Part shown: piece by piece, positions 28,751 through 64,000 of the stretch
How positions within the stretch are numbered: position 1 is the stretch's first letter
Layout: each line of letters begins with the position of its first letter
Source of the DNA: Strigops habroptila
Lineage: Eukaryota; Chordata; Aves; Psittaciformes; Psittacidae
NCBI RefSeq assembly: GCF_004027225.2
Contig: NC_044283.2
Span: 33,316,707 to 33,380,706 of the forward strand
Direction: 5' to 3'
Length of the DNA: 64,000 bases
Position numbers and translations under genes: made by a program
Notes under the pieces: generated by a model
The model's input: the letters and a program-made list of their open reading frames with translations, nothing else
Databases searched by the model: none
Told to the model about the DNA's origin: nothing

Positions 28751-29902
28751 GGCTTTGTTTTTTTCTCATAACAGATAATCACGCTAACTGCACAAGGCGT
28801 TGCTTCTTTGTAGCTAAAACACCTGATGCTGGTTACTATTAGACATTAGAGAAGACAGACTGTTTCAATGTACTGAAGGGTCCCGCGTCTTGACCAGGTC
28901 CTGTAAATTGAAAAACAGTAACGCTTCAGCAAGTTATATGTGTCCCTGAAGTGGGATCACAGCCTGGACTTAGGTCTGCAGGTCTGGGCATACTGACTGC
29001 CTCTCTTTGCTTAAAATAATTTGATTTTTCAATGAACACTTTCCATCTCCACAAGCTACACTCCAGGCATGGATCAGAAAAGCCCATTTATTGGGCAAAA
29101 GATGGAGTTACACTTAGGAGATAACTCCCATTTTCAGAAAAATCTCGGATTTTTTTTTTTTTTTTTTTTTAATAAAGTGAGTTGATTTAGTTTTTAATCC
29201 ATGCAAACTATGAGGATCATCTTCCAAATATGACCCGACTATGAACTGGGGTAGTACTATTCTGGGAGGTTTGGCAGGGGGTGGCACCAATACTACTTTT
29301 AGGAAGGAAAGAGGGGTAGGATTCTCCAAAGGCTCTTTGAGTCTTTTACCTGCTGAAGAGAGGAGTATCAGTCAGATGACATGTTAGATCACGTATGTAT
29401 GCACCAGTCTACTAACACCTATACGCATGAGTGTTTGTCTTCAGCATGAGGATTAAATTCAGAAAGGCAGGCAGATATCGGGTAAGCACTAGTAGACCCT
29501 TGCCTGCATGTGTCCCAAACATGTAGCTTTCAGAGCCCAAAAAGCAGTTTGCGTAAAGATTGCTACAAACCTCTAGTGTGTCTGGGGCAGCCCTGAAGAC
29601 ACCTTCAAGCAGCACCACCCAAGAGGTCATATAGGGGGCTTGTTGTCAGTTTTCTTCATAAGGTCTGTAAACCATGATCCAGAAAAACTCACGCACTCTT
29701 ATTTCGTCACCCCAGTAGAAACTTGTGTCCCTTCTGTCACCATAGGGCAGTGACCTTTATCCTTTTGAGACAAGGCTATCAACTTCTTACAGCAAGGCAC
29801 TCATATTTCAGAAACAGAGCCAGCACGGCCCCATGATTAGCATCGAGATCACCCTACATGAACCATTACTCAGGAGTAATATTTGGGTTTAGAGTTCAAA
29901 GG

Positions 29903-30412
29903 TGTCCTGGGTTCAGCTGTAACAGTAATTTTTCTCCTTCTTAGTAGCTGGTGCAGTGCTGTGTTTTCGACTTCAGTCTGAGAACAGTGCTGATAACACA
30001 CCGATGTTTTTAGTTGTTGCTAAGTAATGCTTACTCCAATCAAGGACTTTTCAGTCGCTCACACTCTGCCAGTGAGGTGGGGCATGGGAAGCCAGGAGGA
30101 AGCAGAGACAGGACACCTGACCCAAACTGGCCAAAGGGTTATTCCATACCACAGCACATCATGCCCAGTATGTAAACTGGAGGGAGTTACCCTGAAGGCC
30201 CAGATCACTGCTTGCGTCGAGCTGGGTATTGGTTGGCAGGTGGTGAGCAATTGCATTGTGCATCACTTGTGTTTATTGCTTTTTTCATTTCCCCTTTTAG
30301 TTTGTATTCTCTCCTCTTGTTATTTCCTTTATCATTATTATTATTGGTGGTAGTAGTAGTGGGTTTGTATTATACCTTAGTTACTGGACTGTTCTTATCT
30401 CAAACTCATGGA
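29903..30412 (+). mobile_element. Truncated, diverged LTR of the same family, opposite orientation
   Basis: Starts TGTCCTGGGTTCAGCTG and follows the provirus LTR through the Gln/Lys-like GC-poor centre (box CCCAGTATGTAAAC replacing the TATA) to CTTATCTCAAACTCATGGAG, then stops matching. The 3' fifth is missing and no target duplication was found. It lies 1 kb beyond the 3' end of CYP4V2 in antisense orientation to it. Confidence 0.85.
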
Positions 30413-30711
30413 GAGTCAGCTCTCCAGGTGTGGATTGTTGCAGATTTTGACCTGTCCTGAAGATACAAACTGTAGAAACTTTCACAGGTGCTTCATTTAA
30501 TCACTGTAATTCCTCTTTAGCATCAATTAGCAAGAAATTCTCTGCTTTGCCTTCAGGACCATACAAGGCAAAAGCAGACTGGCACATTGCTTCAGCTTTA
30601 ACTAACACAGTAAAATCTGGTCAACCAATCACCCTAGAGGAACTGATGTTTAGAAATAATTACCCATCATTAATTTACCTGCACCCAGGCATGTGATTTT
30701 TACAGATCTAA

Positions 30712-30746
30712 TTTAATTCCATATTGAGGCACAGAAGAAGTTTATT
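30712..30746 (-). terminator. Candidate polyadenylation signals for CYP4V2
   Basis: The first AATAAA downstream of the stop on the minus strand is at 30746-30741, with ATTAAA at 30717-30712. This would give a 3' UTR of about 700 nt. No closer canonical signal was found. Confidence 0.4.
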
Positions 30747-31425
30747 TTCAAAGTTTGTAATAATACATTGTTTCTGCTGACATGAAATCCTGTCTGCAAT
30801 TTGCACAGTATCTAGTCCATTTTACGATTATATAGATTAATACTTATGGTATAGATTAATACTTTTTAACACTTTGTTAAAAAATAATTCAGAGCACTCA
30901 CTGCTTAAGAACTACTGTAAATGCTTCAAAGGAGAAGTGAAATTATCAGATGTCTGTTTTGTTTTCATAGATGCGGTCATCACCAAAACAGAAACACAAG
31001 ATTTGCTGAGTGGAAGAATTGTTTGCTTCTATCTTTCAGAACCAAAGAAACCTGAACAGGATTACAAAGATTTGAGACTATCAGTTACCTCACAAATGTT
31101 ATAGAACATAACCAGATCACTTCATCACACTCATTACTGTGACTATCATAATTTAAAGCTTTTTGCACTCCTCTAATAAAGCAGTTTGAGTAAATAAAGC
31201 ACTGAGATTTGATGTTTAAACACTTCCACTATGAAGATGAACATGAAGTTCATATGAACTAGAGAAGTAGAGCAATTTAAGGCTATTACATTTTCTCTAA
31301 TGAAACAATCAGTGATTACTTTAGTTTCAACAAATTGCTGCACTGCCATCAAAATACCCAATTTAAAAACATGTTAGCCTAAAGAGTTTGTAAGTTTTGG
31401 GAAAAATAAAATCTTGAATTTCCTT

Positions 31426-53492
<22,067 letters not shown>

Positions 53493-54874
53493 CTCCCAGC
53501 CTCCCGCTCCAAGCCTTGATCCCTACTGGGGAGCAAGTGCTGCCAGTACTCAGGTACTCGGCTCTGCCTGTACCTGGCTGAGTGTGCCAGGACCAAGGCA
53601 CCAGAGCAGGAGGCGGAGCTGTCACACGGGCCCTGAGGGCAGCTTCCTGTCAGGAAAACAAACAAAGATCTAAAAAACACATGCGTGGAGAGGCTGCCTG
53701 CAAGCACTGCCTGACAGCAGAGCAGCCACAGGGAACAGTGCTATTTCCCTGCCCTCACTCGGTTCCACTTCCCTGCCCTCACTCGGTTCCTCTGACTCAA
53801 GTGAAGAATGAAGAAGTTTTTTGCAGGTCTGTGCAATGTCACAGAAAGAAAAGATACAAACTGCTGTCAAGAGAAAAAAAACCATCTATTTTCCTGCTTT
53901 GGGAAGGATGGGTTTTCTCAATATCGTCTCTCTGTATCTGTTTTCAGGTGCTCAGGGAACACCATTTTGCCACACAGAACTGCTCCAGTGATCTCCAACA
54001 TGATGCCTGAACGGTTTCAAGTGCTTCAGATAGGGAGTAACTTCCCTCAGTTGGGTGGATGGCTTCAGTGGTTTACAAAAACCAGAGCCCATATACAGAC
54101 CCGCGATCAAGAGCAGCACTGCAAAGCATGCTGATGCTTCATGGTTCAAATGGCCTTTACTGATCTCACCGTTGAATGCTCAGTCACAGGCTAAAGGGTG
54201 CCAACTGGTAGCACCAGCACCTGTGCCACAACTTGCAAAGTGCCTGGGCAGAAGTGGTGCCAGATACGCCATATACCCTGCTGCCCTTCCTGCTTCAGGA
54301 GGATCCAGGGTCTCTTACTGCTGCAGGGCTGCTGAGTGCCTGCTCCTCAAAGCCTCCAATGCTCAAAAAACCCTTGTGATCAAACAGAAGTTTGGTGAAA
54401 AGACACCATGGCTTCATCACCTGAATATACCACAGAAGTTTCTTATCAGCATGATGATGTTTCTCTCATCTGCTTTGTACCAAAATCGACTGCACTGACA
54501 GCACTGGCACTTCTAGTAAACCAACAACAACCACCTTAAGGTGAGAAACACAAAGAAAGCTCAGAACATCAGAAGCTAAGGAAAGGCTAATGATCCTCGG
54601 CAGCAGAGGGGGAGTAAATTTTGGCACTTTGTTCCTGCAATTTCCCAGCAAACACTTCATCATAAATGCTGACTGTCGCAATTTTTGCACTGTGAACAGC
54701 TGGAAATTAACTTTGTGATTCTTGCTGTTATTTGTAATGGTTTATGACAGAAAGTAGCAGATACATACCCTGTCTTGCAAACACATAAGGTAAGCTATGT
54801 GCCATCAGTCCCCTCTTTTGTTCAGATGACATCCCAAGAAGGAAGTATACATGCAGGATTAAGAGGCTCACCTT
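53493..54874. other. CYP4V2 upstream spacer
   Basis: GC-richer 1.4-kb region between the CYP4V2 start and the FAM149A 3' end; the CYP4V2 promoter is expected here. It contains a tandem pair CCCTGCCCTCACTCGGTTCC (about 53,749-53,788) and a 65-codon minus-strand frame with a signal-like N-terminus (54149-53952). No TATA box was found. Confidence 0.5.
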
Positions 54875-55150
54875 TTATCTCTGTAACATGGAGATTAGCT
54901 GAGTAACTATGCTGTCTTCTTTATAAAAAACCTTGCAGTTTGTTGCCTTCATGGAGCTGATAACTAGATGAAGTGGTTGATTGTGATTCTGAGTCAAAAT
55001 TTCTGTTTCTAACTGGTCATAACTCCTTCTGCAGGAAAAAAATGAGAAACAGTGAAACAGCACGAACACAGTGAAAAGCCACAGGGAAAGCAGTAGGGAA
55101 CTTACCAGAACATTGCGAAGTCCTGCCGGCAGCTGGCGATGGTGATGCTG
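54875..55150 (-). other. Two exon-like blocks that may be the FAM149A 3' end
   Basis: Block 55150-55106 has an AG before it and a strong CTG|GTAAGT donor. Block 55028-54875 follows TTTTTTTCCTGCAG and is open to a TAA at 54877-54875. In the phase left by the TTTAA donor of the preceding exon, the first block would encode SITIASCRQDFAM-Phe and stop at or just past the junction. I see no AATAAA within 150 nt. They could be alternative 3' exons or UTR; the frame does not decide. Confidence 0.3.
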
Positions 55151-56551
55151 CTAACAACAGGCAGCAACTGCACTGCAATGAGATACCCAAGAAAGAATAA
55201 ATGAGAGGTCTGGCATCTCTGAAGCCTAATTACGTCACTGAGACTTGCAATCATTACAAACCGTGGAGGATGTTCTGTAGGAGAGGAGTTTTCTACCAGA
55301 TTGTGGTTAGCATTCCTTTTTCACATGGAGAGCTATTTGCTCAGTGTTTGATTTCAGTTTGTGAATCTTTGCTTTTATAAATGCATTTAACAGCACAAAT
55401 CTGTTTTTTTTACTTAGCCTTTCACCTAAGTGGAAGCCTACCTGCCCATGCCAACAGAAGGCATGCATTCTGTCAGGCTGTATCAGCCCACAGGCACAAT
55501 GGCAACACAGACTTCTGCTGGTGCCTAGAATGCACGTCTGGATTCTTTGATAAGGAAATCAACAAAATCTTCACTGCCAGCAAGAAAAACAAAAACCTAA
55601 AGCAAGGCCTGAATCCGATATGATACAAGAACAAAAGGGTACACAATACATTCTGAAAAACTGCAATGTGCTCTTTACATTAGTTCTTTACCCCAGCCAA
55701 GGCAAACCATATTACCATCCCTTGCAAAACACACAGCATCCACACTAAGCAAGCTTAACCAGTTGCTAACTTAGCAATCACATTTAATTTGCAGTTAGGA
55801 GTTTTTCTTAGGAACACAATTAAACTTTCTACATGAGCTACTTGCACTGAAAAAGAAGTGACAGATGACGAACAACTCTTCACTGTGTGGTCCCACTTCT
55901 GCCATTACAGAACCAAGCCACTGCATATTCTTCATTTAGTCCACAATGTAAGATGCAGGTTGCCATGAAATGCCGTGGATGTTAAGGGACACATTTTGCC
56001 ATTGTTCCTTCGCATTTTTGTCAACATATAGCACAGGCAGGAGCACTCATGAGAGCAAAAGTATATTTTTGGACACACCACTGAAGACAATGGTGCAAAT
56101 TTCAAACATTATGTTATCTTTGACCTGAGATTTTTGAAGAAACTGCATCAAACTGACCTGCAACTGTATGAAATCAACCTGCTATTTCAAAGCAAAAGCA
56201 TTCTGCTTTCTCAGACGCTATACCATAATATCATCAGTGAGTAAACTTAGTGTAGCCAAAGAAAAATACTAAGCCAGGAAAGTAATTTTAAAATGCTTTC
56301 ATTTACTCAAAAGAATGCAGCACTTGATGACCATTTACAAAAACCAGAACTCTGATTAACAGTACAGATATAAAATATACATTACAAACGCATTTCCTTG
56401 GATTACCAATCCTTGAACATTCATAAAGAGCAGTGAGGAGAACTGGTATTAGTTCCCAAGCAGAAGAAAATGATTCTGTTCTTAACTGCACAATTTGGGC
56501 AAATAATTGTTCCTTCTCCTCCCTTTTCCCTTCAACAGCTCTTATAAACAT

Positions 56552-63460
<6,909 letters not shown>

Positions 63461-64000
63461 CTAATAAAGAAAGCAAATTCAAATTAATTTTTTTCCCTCC
63501 TTCTAATATGCTGAATGGATAGAAACATATATATGGAAGAAGAGTCAATCAGATGTAGATAACAAAAAAATCAAATTCAAATGTACAGAGTACCTATGGG
63601 AACAGAACCTATTGAACAGATATAATGATTTATTTTTCCTTTGCTTACAGGTGAAAAATTAAAAAATTCAGTCAGGACATTACAACAAAGAGATCTGCAG
63701 CTCTAGAAGGAACAGCTTTATACTCGGCACTTAGTCATTTGTGACTAAATCCTATGCTTTTCACCATAACTTAGGGGAACTACAGTCTGCTGCAGTTGGC
63801 AGAAGGACTATCACATAGAACATTTCTTTGTTTATCTCATCCTGTGTACCTGCACACATCTGCAACGCTCCACCACTGATCAAAGACTAACAACTTCAAA
63901 GGATATCTGTGGACTACCAAGAATAGCAGAGCCCACAGCCTTATGCTTACCTCCTTCCCTCTCACTACTGTGTGGGCAGTTACGTTTTTAATTTTTTCCC

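Noticed and set aside
30027-30353. 108-codon plus-strand frame
   Set aside because: Lies wholly inside the truncated LTR; equivalent frames appear in the other LTR copies and are not coding.

Overview
This is a stretch of bird nuclear genome. Its interspersed repeats are CR1 LINEs and ERV LTRs of avian type. The gene order FAM149A - CYP4V2 - plasma kallikrein/factor XI is the conserved vertebrate 4q35-type synteny block, and the low gene density and AT-rich introns fit. I cannot name the species. The LTR family suggests a neoavian bird, but that is an inference.

Layout, in coordinate order; all host genes are on the minus strand. 1-7.7 kb: intergenic sequence downstream of the kallikrein gene. 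It holds a three-unit tandem repeat (1.6-2.1 kb) followed by a decayed plus-strand retroviral protease/reverse transcriptase relic (2.3-3.9 kb). 7.9-24.7 kb: a complete KLKB1/F11-type gene with 14 coding exons. Every splice junction keeps phase and encodes a signal peptide, four apple domains and a trypsin-like protease, 628 aa in total. 24.7-31.4 kb: intergenic, with low-complexity tracts and a truncated plus-strand LTR. 31.4-53.5 kb: a complete 11-exon CYP4V2 gene encoding 529 aa. It carries two younger insertions of one LTR family: a 7.34 kb provirus with both LTRs in intron 10 (32,782-40,121) and a solo LTR in intron 8 (41,116-41,683). 53.5-54.9 kb: a compact spacer. 54.9-64 kb: the 3' part of FAM149A, whose 5' exons lie beyond the window.

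The provirus is ERV-L-like (no env, 5-bp target duplications, one long pro-RT-RNase H-integrase frame). Its primer binding site matches tRNA-Lys(1,2), and its first reading frame starts with several predicted transmembrane segments, followed by an Arg-rich stretch, a Thr-rich tandem-repeat region and a Glu run. It is broken by in-frame stops and one frameshift.

The most interesting items are: the membrane-anchored Gag-position protein of the provirus; two ~182-bp inverted repeats close to the outer splice sites of CYP4V2 exons 3-5, a configuration known to favour circular RNA; tiny LTR relics (30 bp and 25 bp) still bracketed by target-site duplications in the kallikrein introns; the solo LTR only 61 nt from a CYP4V2 splice acceptor; and a kallikrein/factor XI protein that keeps the monomer-type cysteine pair in apple 4.
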